64,000 nucleotides of DNA. Source: Malurus cyaneus samueli. Lineage: Eukaryota; Chordata; Aves; Passeriformes; Maluridae. A program made the translations under genes and the position numbers. The notes under the pieces were generated by a model that searched no databases, was not told the DNA's origin, and saw nothing but the letters and a program-made list of their open reading frames with translations. This document shows positions 24,301 through 32,036 of the stretch, one piece after another. Location: the NCBI GenBank assembly GCA_009741485.1, contig CM019237.1, positions 49,600,050 through 49,664,049 of the forward strand. The letters are read 5' to 3'. Position 1 is the first letter of the stretch. Every line of letters begins with the position of its first letter.

Positions 24301-27300
24301 CCCCAACCAAATCACTTTCTTCATTCAAAGACACTGTTTTCATTAAAAATGAAAATGAGAGCCTTAATTTATAGTGGGTTTATCTCCCTTGCTTTGACAT
24401 GCCATATATTTCACACTGATTTTAAGCAGGGTATATATCTTGCCCAACTATAACCCACAAAAATGACACATCCCAGTTTCTTCACGGGAAACAGGGTCAA
24501 CAGGGAGAGAAATCTGTCCCTCTGACTCTGGCACTGCTCTTGGGATTGCCATTGGGGAGTACCTCACCTTGACTGCAGCCCAGGATAGAGAGTGCACCCC
24601 TGACTTTTAAGCAATCCATAAGCACATTGTTCCCTGGGAGCTTTGCTGTTCCCCATTTCTGTTATCAAGGGTTGTTTGTTAGCAAAATATTCCCTTTGAG
24701 AATATGCAGCATCTCCAGAATTTCTGACAGATTTGTAAGCCTGTGAAATGCTTTTCTACCCTTAGTTCCTAGCTAAGTTCCTACATTTTAATTTGCATCC
24801 CTGAATTAGCCAGTGTTTTCCTTCAACATGCATATTGAACCACTTCACTGTGATTTTGCTCCTTTCACTATGCTGCTTTTTACCTTGTGTCAGACACTGG
24901 CCTCTGTTTATGGTGTCTGGGTGCTGGTGTATTTGGAAATGTGTGCATTAACAACAGGGATGAAAGGCACTCTTTACATCAGCATGGCCATATAGAGCCA
25001 AATACTCAACAGAGCCTAAATACTGGGAGAAGAGAATAATCTGCACTAGGTACAAAGTGATTCCTGCCTCATGATATCATCTATGAGACTGAAAAAAATC
25101 AAAAATTAATGTTTGACCATGTGTTAGTCTGAGTGGGAAAGAACTACGAGGGCATTTCCGTTCTGTTATCAGGAAACAGTCAGGAAAAGGTGTCAGCATC
25201 CACAAACACGGTTTCTCATTATCATCTGCCTCATTTGAATCTTATCAGAATCCCAGTTTTGGACAGAACTATCACTGTGATAAAGTATGGGGTCTCTAAC
25301 TTTTGTCCCAAGAGACAGACCAAACACTGCCCCTCAACTGGAAATAAAATATTTCTGTTTCTGGCAAATAGGTTGGGAACAAGCTGACCTCTCTTATTCT
25401 TAGATTTCTGTGACCCTTGGACATAAAAGTGGTTGCAGTGCAGTAAGGCTGTGTTTTGCTCCTTATGGGCACTGCCAGAGATTAAGGTATCTTTAAAATA
25501 ACCTTAACAAACCAGAAACAACTCTGTCATTGAACATACAGAACACATTCTTTAAATATTTAGAGCAGCATTTTCTCCAGTGCTGTGAACTCTTTGGCAC
25601 CGCTTCCAAATAAATGTTGCTGTGACACTGTTCTGATGCACAGTATTAGTTGTATTTTTTTCCAGGGAAAAATGGCGTTTGGGTAGCTGAAGCCAAATTT
25701 AAAGCAAATCCTATTAAGATATGGGATGTTTTTATTGCTTTAGCCCTTTTAGTCCTTACAGTCTTGTATGATAGTGGAGTACATAAAAACATGCTGGTCA
25801 CACGGAAAAGAAGGAAGCAGCAGCTATGGAGTCATTAAAGGAACTTTTCTTTAACATGGGTCTGCTCCAACATTCAGCAAATTTATGAAGCGTCTTTGAT
25901 TTAGTTTTCTTAATGTCCTGGGATTTGTCTCATCTAGTCCTAATGATCAGTGGTGGATTCTAACATTTTTCCCCTGACTAATTTTGATACACTGCTGCAT
26001 TGCTGAAGCACTACTTCCTTATAATTCTGCATGTTTTCTCCAATTTCTTCTCAAAGACTTGCTGAAGAAGGAAATTAAACAGATTTGCAGTTCCACCTAC
26101 ATACACAGATTGCTTTTTTTTCCTACCAGTCTCTCTTTTTCCCCACACAAAACATTTCCGAAATACAATAGCATCTTTCTCTTAGCTCTGGCTTCATTTC
26201 ACACTCGTCCAAACATTGTGTGGTTCTTTCCCTTCCCCCTTTTCTATTTTTCTGTTCTCTCTCAGAACTTTTTCTGTGTTCTATTCCTCAGCCACACTGA
26301 CTACTTCATATTCTTGTCCTTTCCAGTGGGATTACAGTTGCTTGCTGTTTTGGAAACAAAATAGTCTTTGCAGCACTGCTTGGTTGCTGTTCTTACCACA
26401 CCTGCTGAATCAAATATTTAAGAGTGAAGAATTGAAGAGGTGAAGGAATCATAGAGTCATAGAGTATCCTGAGTTGGAAGGGACCCACTAGGATCATCAA
26501 ACCCTTGCCCTGCACAGAACACCCCAAAAATCACACCTGATTCTCAATGCCTGAAGGCATTGTCTAAGTGCTTCTTGAGCTAAAAATATGGTGACTTTTG
26601 TTGATACACCCACAAGTCATACTGTCCTACTGCTATATTTCAAATGCTTCTTGAGCTAAAAAGATGGTCTTTGTGAAAGAGAAACTACCTGTAGAATATA
26701 GGGGTTAGAAAAGGCCCTTCGGAGTCCCATGTGCCAGAGACTAATTAAAAAGGGAGGTGGGGAGGAGGCTCAGCTACCTCATCTGTAGCTCAGGCAACAT
26801 TTTCCTCCACCATAAATAATTTGCTCATGTTCTGTTGAATGTAGGTTCAGGCATCACAAGCAGTGTGATTCCCAGCTGAGCCAGGTGAAATTTGCAAGGC
26901 GTCTGATGTCCTGCAACACTCACATAGTTTGTGAAACTCAGAATACATTAAATGGAAAACCCACCACAGTTGGTGACCCTTGCAGGTGAACCTTGGCTCC
27001 AATTCAAGACTGAGATTGATTTATAGTGGCCAGCAAAGTCCACAGCAAACTCAGTGGTTTTTCTTGGCTTTGATGTTCAAGCAGATTAAATTCAAGGGAA
27101 CTGTCTTTGGCTCTTTTATGAAGCAGTTGTACAGATTTGAGCAACATGTGGGAATCCACAATGTCCAGACAAGTACCAGAGGGGGGATCTTGCAGTACAG
27201 GCACAGCACAGGAATCCTGTGTAAGACAGGACCTGTGCACACCCCACTAAACAAAACAAATAATTCAGGGGCTAACACAGCCCAGGGAGTGCTTCCCTAA

Positions 27301-30300
27301 ATTAACACAGCCCAAATTTACTCCTCTTTGTGGGCTGTACCTTGTGTCCTTCGTGTCCAGAAGGTGCAGCACGGGGTCACATCCAGCATTTCAAACTCAG
27401 TTTCTTGGGGGTGGGGAGCGGCAGGATGTAGGGGATGCGTGGATTGCAAATATGTAATTTAACATGCAAAACCATGTGGGTACAACCTGAAGGTAATTTT
27501 GGCAAGCACACCTGCAAACTGAAGCTGACAGGTTTTATATATGAACCTTCTCCATTATCCCCCAACGGAGGCTTTTCCACAGTCTAATGAATCTTACTGT
27601 CAGGACGGGTTTTGTGGTATTCAAAACAGATTTTCCCTTTCTTAATTTCATCCCATTACTTCTAGTCAAACACCGGGAACAGCACTAAATTATCCCTTTC
27701 AGTCCTAAGGGCACAATTTGCGCATGGTTATCATGTCCAACTGTGGCTGTTACTTACCAAAGTGGAGCAATACATGTGCTGCTCTTTAATCTTCCCGGTG
27801 AGTCAGCCTCCTCAGCCCTTGTACTGTTCTGCTGAACTGCCTTCAATTTGTCCTTACTTTTTTCTCTGGGTTCCTTTTTCTTTCCTTCTTTGCCTTCCCC
27901 CCCTCCCCCTCTGGAATCTGCATAGCTGAATGGCTGAATGCAGCGTTCCAGGTGTGGATTTACCTGAGCTGTTCAGAGAAAGGCTGATTCCCACCCCAGC
28001 AACATCGTGACTTTTGTTGATACACCCACTAGTCATACTGTCCTGCTGCTAAATTTCAAACTTGTGCTAACTTGCTGGCCATCGCAAGCTCCAGGCTATT
28101 TCCACTTTCAAACTCTATCCCTTCAAAGATCCTTCAAGTGGTTTTTTTTTTAAATTATTTTCCATTTCCCCATATTATTCTAATTGCATTTCCTGTCTCC
28201 ATTTCTTATTGCTTTCTGTGTTTCCTGCTGTTAGCAAAACTTTCCAATTGAGTATCATCTGTGATTTTTATTAGCCTGTTGTTTACTTCCAAATGATTGA
28301 TGATAATACTAAAAGCAACAGTCTTTACACCAAACCACTAAGGCTCTGTTTTATCCTGTCCAAGGCTAGACAGTTAATTTAGGAAGTGCCTTTCCCATGG
28401 CTCCCCCTTTCGTTAATGCAAAGACAGGAATCACAGAAGTGTGAATCACGTTTTATGTGGACTGAATTATTCCCTAAATTAATCAAGTTTTAGATTAATT
28501 GAATGCAGGTTTGTCTCCTCCAGTCATAAAATGCCTTGGACTATCTCTCTGCTTTCATTTCAGCACTTTATTCCCTGTACATTGAGGTCAATTCTACATT
28601 AGGAAAAATAAAGGGGACATTTGTCAATCTTCTAAAATCTGGACATTTCCAACATCAAAACCATGTTCTGATTTTGGTTACAACTGTGAAAACCAGACTA
28701 AGCTTGTTAAATTCAGTGGAAGTAGTTCAGTTCTAATTCTGGAGTTGTATTTCATAATAAGGGTTGAAGTAAGAACATCTGGAGGATTTGATTCTTCAAG
28801 CTTTGTGATGGGAAAATCACGCTAATCAAAGCAATTGATGCTGGAGGAAATTGCTGGAACTGTGATAACTGAACTTTCTCTATCTCCAGGTTCAAAGACT
28901 ACAGAGAACCACCCTGGTCCCCACAGCAGTACGAGTTTTCTAAGCAGTACTGGGCGGTCCTATCTGCTCGCTTGGCTTTTGTGATTCTGTTTCAGGTAAG
29001 TCCATTGAGTTGCTTCACTTTCAGTCGCAGAAATACCATCATAAATGGAGTATGTTCCAAAGCAGCCCAAGCCCAGTAGACATGGAAGGGAAGACCCACA
29101 GCTTCCCTTAGCCTTTGGGAATCACTAGCAGTGGTTCCCAAAATCCCCAGGCTCTCAAAGGTTTAAGTGGACTCTGTCAACTTTTATACTCTCAGAGGCA
29201 CCACTTGTAAAAAGCACATAAATGCTCTATAGGCTTGTTAACTGCTGTTCTTTACCCAAAGCAAGAAATAAACAGAAGTAATAAATCCTCCAAAGTTTTC
29301 TGCTACTTTCTTGAAGTGAGAGCAGTAAATTGTCCCCAGTGTGGAGATTTCATTAGCAAGGGATTTGCTATCGTGGCTGGCTTCACAAATAGCTTCCTTC
29401 TGCTTTCCTCCATAATCTGGGATTCTTCCCCAGCCAAATTGGGCTCATGCCTCTTTTTGAAGTCTGCCTTTCTTTTGTCCTCACCTGCCAAGTGTTCCCA
29501 AGGTTTTCTGTGAGCCTTGCCTGGCTTCTATTGCCCTCTTCTGCTTCTTTGCTGTGCCTTCAGTAATTTTCCACCACTGGCTGCAAAGCAGTTGAAAGCA
29601 ACTTCAAACCCTCTGCCTGCTCTGCCAGAGAACATTCCCTGGTTAATAAGCTCCATTGTCTTGGATGGAGACAGAGTTCATGCTAGCAGCCCTGTCAGCA
29701 AACTGTTCTCACACGTTTGGAGGCATTACACAACACAGCACTTTTCAAAGCATTATCATGATAATGCAAACCTCCAGAGCATCACATATCTATAGATTTC
29801 ACAAGGGAGCAAAACTTTTTACCCAATCTGCTTCCTGCTTGATATTTTGAGGATCTCCTATAATCACCTTGACACCTGAGGTCAGGTTGGGATTGTGGCT
29901 TGCACGCTGTGGTAGCATGAAAACAACCCTGCTTGGTAACAGATGGGAGGATTTGAGGACAGAATTTGAGGCCAGAGAAGGTGTTTGCCGTGTGCTCAGC
30001 CACACGGGTATCTTTGTCTTGTAGGATTTTTGATTGTGTTGGAATGTCGTTGTATTAATGGAGTCTGAATTCAGTATCAAGGAATTGGATGTTGAGAACT
30101 GGGCACCTTTGGATGCCTGTAAAGAATAATGCTGGTTTAGCTACTGAGGCCATGAATTATTTGATGATTCCAAGTTCTTTCCAATTTCAAACCTAGCTGA
30201 CACACATGTTTAATTCAACCTCTACTCTGAGGGGGTAGCTGTGCATAAACCTGAGCTTTTTTTTTTGAAATAAGGCCTTACTCAACTGCATACTACTACA

Positions 30301-30701
30301 CACGGCCGGCAAAATGTGTTTGACATCTGTCTCATAGCTATAGCTAAGGTTTGGTTTTGCTCCAGTGTGAGGATTTTGGATTTTCCATGCCTGCTTCATG
30401 TCTGTTGCTGTGTTTGCAGAATTTGGTGATGTTCCTCAGTGTTCTGGTTGACTGGCTGATCCCTGACATCCCCAAGGACATCAGTGAACAGATCAAAAAG
30501 GAGAAAGCATTGCTTGTTGACTTCTTCCTGAAGGAAGAGCATGAAAAGCTGAAGCTGATCGAAAGCTTTATTGCACGTGACAAGCGAAAACGCAGAAGTG
30601 GGACCAAAAGCAAAAGGACCAGGGCTGCCAGCTTCTCCCAGTGTCACCGCAGCCCCAAGGGCAGCTTCACCTCCTTCAGCTCACAGCACACTGTGGTGTG
30701 A
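362..30701 (+). CDS. ANO2: ANO2 (anoctamin-2/TMEM16B), C-terminal 465 residues, ten exons
   Basis: Calcium-activated chloride channel of the TMEM16 family; in vertebrates it serves olfactory neurons and photoreceptor terminals at the plasma membrane as a homodimer. Ten exons (listed separately) splice in frame to 1398 coding bases ending in TGA. Every intron is GT-AG. The translation follows the TMEM16A/B core from helix 3 to the cytosolic C-terminus. Paralogue choice rests on the helix 6-7 linker ([12 protein letters not shown], then QQWDLDY) and on the C-terminus ending in HTVV; both resemble ANO2 rather than ANO1. The six calcium-site residues of TMEM16A are all present. Vertebrate ANO2 is about 1000 residues, so roughly the N-terminal half lies upstream of this window. 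No frameshift or internal stop was seen. The family identification is firm; the ANO2 versus ANO1 choice is from recalled sequence, not a search. Confidence 0.95.
564..4435 (+). other. ANO2: ANO2 intron (3.9 kb)
   Basis: Contains one minus-strand CR1 tail (2571-2772), a cluster of short direct repeats near 2280-2505, an A-rich patch at 3418-3460 and an AT-rich stretch at about 4085-4160. Otherwise no recognisable feature. Confidence 0.85.
2571..2772 (-). mobile_element. CR1 LINE 3' fragment
   Basis: The complement of a CR1 3' end: GGTTTGGGTTGGAAGGGAG, GCAGGGACACCTTCCACTA, GCCCCATCCAACCTGGCC and CTGTGCCAGGGCCTCCTCAC. About 200 bp, 5'-truncated, in an ANO2 intron. Confidence 0.88.
4436..4547 (+). 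CDS. ANO2: ANO2 window exon 2: helix 5
   Basis: Acceptor TTCCCTTCAG ends at 4435; donor GTAGGA starts at 4548. The first two bases complete the Glu codon split from the previous exon, giving [12 protein letters not shown] and then the helix 5 pore segment [20 protein letters not shown] followed by KG. The lysines and tyrosine matching TMEM16A K588, Y593 and K603 are kept; in TMEM16A these sit along the anion pathway. The exon is 112 bp and ends two bases into an Arg codon. Confidence 0.95.
4548..5749 (+). other. ANO2: ANO2 intron (1.2 kb)
   Basis: Open frame at 4564-5028 within it shows no family likeness and is read as chance. No repeat recognised. Confidence 0.85.
5750..5807 (+). CDS. ANO2: ANO2 window exon 3: helix 5-6 loop
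   Basis: A 58-bp exon with acceptor TGCTTTCAG ending at 5749 and donor GTAAGT at 5808. It encodes the extracellular re-entrant loop [19 protein letters not shown], including the Arg matching TMEM16A R621. The exon ends at a codon boundary. It is too short to be found without homology, but both flanking phases match. Confidence 0.95.
5808..6639 (+). other. ANO2: ANO2 intron (0.8 kb)
   Basis: Unique AT-rich sequence; nothing recognised apart from short T runs near 6180. Confidence 0.85.
6640..6740 (+). CDS. ANO2: ANO2 window exon 4: helix 6, calcium site and gating hinge
   Basis: Acceptor TTTGATTGCAG ends at 6639; donor GTAGGT starts at 6741; 101 bp. It encodes [15 protein letters not shown] and then [18 protein letters not shown]. 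This is helix 6, which moves on calcium binding in TMEM16A. The hinge glycine (G644 equivalent) is codon 6697-6699. The calcium ligands equivalent to N650 and E654 are codons 6715-6717 and 6727-6729. The exon ends two bases into a Pro codon completed by the next exon. Confidence 0.96.
10203..10593 (-). mobile_element. CR1 LINE 3' fragment, about 390 bp
   Basis: Starts with CACAGAATGGCCTGAAGGG, continues through GGGCAGGGACACCTTCCACT and the CCCCTTGTCCTGTCACTGCT block to TTCTCCAGGCTGGACAATCC. Order and spacing follow the CR1 3' region. Confidence 0.9.
13464..13655 (-). mobile_element. CR1 LINE 3' fragment
   Basis: AAATGGTTTCAGTTGGAAGG, ATGGGCAGGGACACCTTCCT and CAGCCACAGCTTCTCTGG mark a 5'-truncated copy. 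Compared with sister copies it has about 20 extra bases near 13520-13540, looking like a partial repeat of its own CCAACCCTGCC motif. Confidence 0.85.
14081..14229 (+). CDS. ANO2: ANO2 window exon 5: cytosolic helix 6-7 linker and start of helix 7
   Basis: Acceptor TGTTCCTCAG ends at 14080; donor GTAAGT starts at 14230; 149 bp. It encodes a basic stretch [12 protein letters not shown], a variable hydrophilic linker ([16 protein letters not shown]) and then [20 protein letters not shown]. The linker is the part most different between ANO1 and ANO2 and here looks like ANO2. The calcium ligands matching E702 and E705 are codons 14214-14216 and 14223-14225. Confidence 0.96.
14478..14955 (-). mobile_element. 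Diverged CR1 LINE fragment, other subfamily
   Basis: GGCTGGAAAGAAACTGTGGA, GATCATCTGGTCTAACCTCC, GGGATGGAGACTCTACACCC and CCTGAACCTCTTGTCC follow the older CR1 subfamily layout, ending near GATTCACTGCAAAATGTCCA. It begins about 250 bp after exon 5. Confidence 0.78.
16157..16322 (+). mobile_element. CR1 LINE 3' end
   Basis: Ends with GGGTCCCTTCCAACTCAGGG and CATTCTATTATTCTATTCC, preceded by GTCCTGTGCAGGACCAGGAG. This is the CR1 3' end read in sense. It is of the same kind as the copy at 51.3 kb. Confidence 0.75.
17553..17825 (+). mobile_element. CR1 LINE 3' fragment with small internal duplication
   Basis: Sense order is kept: GAAACACTGGCACAGGTTGC, AGGTCAGGTTGAACGAAGCC, GGTTTGGACTAGATGACA and ATGATTCTATGAAT. 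A GACTAGATGACA unit occurs twice in tandem at about 17778-17805. The usual CCTTCCAACCC segment is lost beside it. Confidence 0.85.
20648..20673. repeat. 26-base T homopolymer
   Basis: Uninterrupted T run in an intron. No processed-gene copy is evident on the minus strand beside it. Confidence 0.95.
21339..21390. repeat. TA microsatellite
   Basis: A nearly pure AT dinucleotide run of about 38 bases, preceded by TATACTATGTGTATATATAC. It lies in an intron about 560 bp before exon 6. Confidence 0.95.
21950..22102 (+). CDS. ANO2: ANO2 window exon 6: helices 7-8 with last calcium ligands
   Basis: Acceptor TTATTTTCCAG ends at 21949; donor GTAAGT starts at 22103; 153 bp. It encodes [20 protein letters not shown], then [20 protein letters not shown] and [11 protein letters not shown]. 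Codons 22030-22032 (Glu) and 22042-22044 (Asp) match TMEM16A E734 and D738, completing the two-calcium site formed with exons 4 and 5. The next intron is only 135 bp. Confidence 0.97.
22238..22290 (+). CDS. ANO2: ANO2 window exon 7: start of helix 9
   Basis: A 53-bp exon with acceptor CACTTACAG ending at 22237 and donor GTAAGT at 22291. It encodes [18 protein letters not shown], the cytosolic approach to helix 9. Phase joins both neighbours exactly. Because its length is not a multiple of three, skipping it would shift the frame. Confidence 0.95.
22889..22938. repeat. TA-rich microsatellite
   Basis: Imperfect ATAT/TATTA run of about 50 bases in an ANO2 intron. Confidence 0.9.
23075..23268 (-). 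mobile_element. CR1 LINE internal fragment
   Basis: AAAAAGTCCCTCTTCAGGTC, GGGCACTGGAAGGGGGCTC, CTTCCAGGCTGATCAGTCTC, AGGGCTCCAGCCCTCTGATC and CCTGGACCTGCTCCAACAGG match the complement of the CR1 region upstream of the 3' end. Its own 3' tip is absent. Confidence 0.82.
23801..23849. repeat. Long T-rich tract before exon 8
   Basis: T runs broken by single C and G, extending for nearly 50 bases to within about 20 bases of the exon 8 acceptor. It serves as, or overlaps, the polypyrimidine tract. Confidence 0.9.
23860..24041 (+). CDS. ANO2: ANO2 window exon 8: helix 9 and extracellular loop 9-10
   Basis: Acceptor CCATCTCTCAG ends at 23859 after an unusually long T-rich tract; donor GTAAAG starts at 24042; 182 bp. 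It encodes [20 protein letters not shown] and a large loop with three N-glycosylation sequons in a row (NGT, NHT, NVS), which fits an extracellular position, then [14 protein letters not shown]. The Cys at the end and those in the neighbouring loop are conserved across anoctamins. Confidence 0.96.
26446..26590 (-). mobile_element. CR1 LINE 3' end
   Basis: CATAGAGTATCCTGAGTTGG, AAGGGACCCACTAGGATCAT and CCTGCACAGAACACCCCAAA are the complement of the 3' end seen in sense at 16.3 kb. The copy fades at about 26580, next to a small duplicated insert. Confidence 0.8.
27590..28330 (-). mobile_element. Degenerate old CR1/L3-like LINE
   Basis: Scattered CR1-type words in the correct order: TTAATTTCATCCCATTACTT, GTTATCATGTCC, TTCCAGGTGTGGATTTACC and, near the end, ATTGATGATAATACTAAAAG. 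Similarity is weak, so the limits are approximate and the family is a judgement from pattern. Confidence 0.45.
28890..28995 (+). CDS. ANO2: ANO2 window exon 9: loop end and start of helix 10
   Basis: Acceptor CTATCTCCAG ends at 28889; donor GTAAGT starts at 28996; 106 bp. It encodes the family hallmark [20 protein letters not shown] followed by [15 protein letters not shown], the first part of helix 10 (dimer-interface helix in TMEM16 structures). The exon ends on a codon boundary. Confidence 0.97.
28996..30419 (+). other. ANO2: ANO2 intron (1.4 kb)
   Basis: Unique sequence; no repeat or exon recognised. Confidence 0.85.
30420..30701 (+). CDS. ANO2: ANO2 terminal coding exon: helix 10 end and cytosolic tail
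   Basis: Acceptor TGTTTGCAG ends at 30419; stop TGA is 30699-30701. It encodes 93 residues: [20 protein letters not shown] (end of helix 10), an amphipathic charged helix ([20 protein letters not shown]), a polybasic stretch ([15 protein letters not shown]) with a following RAAS motif, a Ser-rich stretch, and the terminal HTVV. Thr-Val-Val fits the class I PDZ-ligand rule; mammalian ANO2 is known to bind PSD-95-type scaffolds at photoreceptor terminals. Start of the exon is fixed by the splice site and phase. Confidence 0.96.
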   Translation, partial: NLVMFLSVLVDWLIPDIPKDISEQIKKEKALLVDFFLKEEHEKLKLIESFIARDKRKRRSGTKSKRTRAASFSQCHRSPKGSFTSFSSQHTVV

Positions 30702-32036
30702 CTCCTGCGGGATGGGAACAGCCTCTGCTTACTGTGTGATGTGATTCTGAGCCTGGAGCAAGGAAAGGAGGGACAAGAGCAAGAGGAGGCTGGTTTGCTT
30801 CCTTAAAACCTCCAGATGTGAGGGTCTGTATTAGAATTTAAACACTCTCTGGGCTGCAGCATTCCCAGATTTTATCAGTGTGAGATAAGGGCTATGCTGT
30901 GGCTGTAGCTGGTTCTTGTGGTGATGATGTGAGTTGGGTGGGCATGCAGGAATTCTGGCAGGAATTCTCCTGGCTCGTGGGACTGCAGCCATCCCTCCTC
31001 CTGCAGATGCCCAGGGGGCACAGGGACACTCCTGCTTTAGTCTCTACCCTTGGGCAGATTGGACTGACCGTGGGGAAGGACTGACCATGGAGAGGTGCAC
31101 ACAGATCATGATCTCATCGCCTGTAGCTGCCAGAGGAGGATTTGCAAACATGTGGAGTTTCAAGGAGTCACGGTGCCTTCCTAACATACACTGCCACATG
31201 GTGCCACCTCTGTAGGACATGCAGAGCTCTGGGAGATTAGGAACAGAAGGAATTTAAATCACTGGGCGCTTGCATCTATGGATATATTGTGCTTTGCTTA
31301 GCAGGAGCTGGAGCGCATGTGCTGGTGAGCAGGGAGGCCACAATGCGTGCATCTGAATGGCTGAAGCTGCCAGACCCAGGGAAGCTCTTTGGCATTCACT
31401 GTCCTGAACAAAAAAAACTAAAAACCAAACCCTGCATGTTGGATTGTCCTCTCACTTAGGCTTGGAATCCAGCCAGCGTCAAGAGGAATCACGCCACTAA
31501 ACCACCAGTGTGAAGCTGAGGAGTGAGAATGGAATCAAGCCCTGTAAATCATGTGGCATCTTCATGTACACTGCACGTAAAGTAACAAAAATTGCTGCTG
31601 TTGTGATTTACTGTAAAATATTTTGCAGAACTGCCTTTCCTTGGAAGATAAACATATTCACTAACCAAGCTTTCACCTACAAGCATTTAATGAATACCTG
31701 TATTCTGTCATCAATGAAAATTAAAACTTTCTTTAAAAATATGTTTATTTTCCCATGGATTCTGTCTCTAATCCATCTTGAAACTCGGAGTCTGGAAAAA
31801 AGGCTTTCTTCTCATTTTGCTTTCTCAACAATATTTTCAAAACCACAAAAATATAAACCAAAAGAAGTTCTTCAGCTTGAGGCAGTCTATTCAGGATTGC
31901 TCTTTAACATAATAATCTTATTTTACATATTTCTAAAGCCTAAGATTTCAGGAATATATTTCATTAAAAGTTTTTTCTCTATGACAACTTTCGGTAACAT
32001 AATGGAGATATGAAAATAAATTCTTTCTTCATTCAG
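30702..32036 (+). other. ANO2: Probable ANO2 3' UTR
   Basis: No intron signal is needed after the stop codon, and the first good polyadenylation signal with a plausible cleavage region follows at 32015-32020. The stretch turns AT-rich after about 31.5 kb, as bird 3' UTRs often do. An open frame at 31510-32013 lies inside it but starts with GTG and is not protein-like. The 3' end is inferred, not seen. Confidence 0.55.
32015..32020 (+). other. Candidate poly(A) signal AATAAA for ANO2
   Basis: AATAAA lies 1.31 kb downstream of the ANO2 stop and is followed by a pyrimidine-rich stretch. A second AATAAA at 32207-32212, followed by a T/G-rich stretch, is an alternative site; an ATTAAA near 31716 is weaker. 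Confidence 0.5.

Larger units (their letters stand above)
24042..28889 (+). other. ANO2: ANO2 intron (4.8 kb)
   Basis: Contains a minus-strand CR1 tail (26446-26590), a small duplicated segment (26568-26668) and a degenerate old CR1 (about 27590-28330). The remainder shows no feature. Confidence 0.85.
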
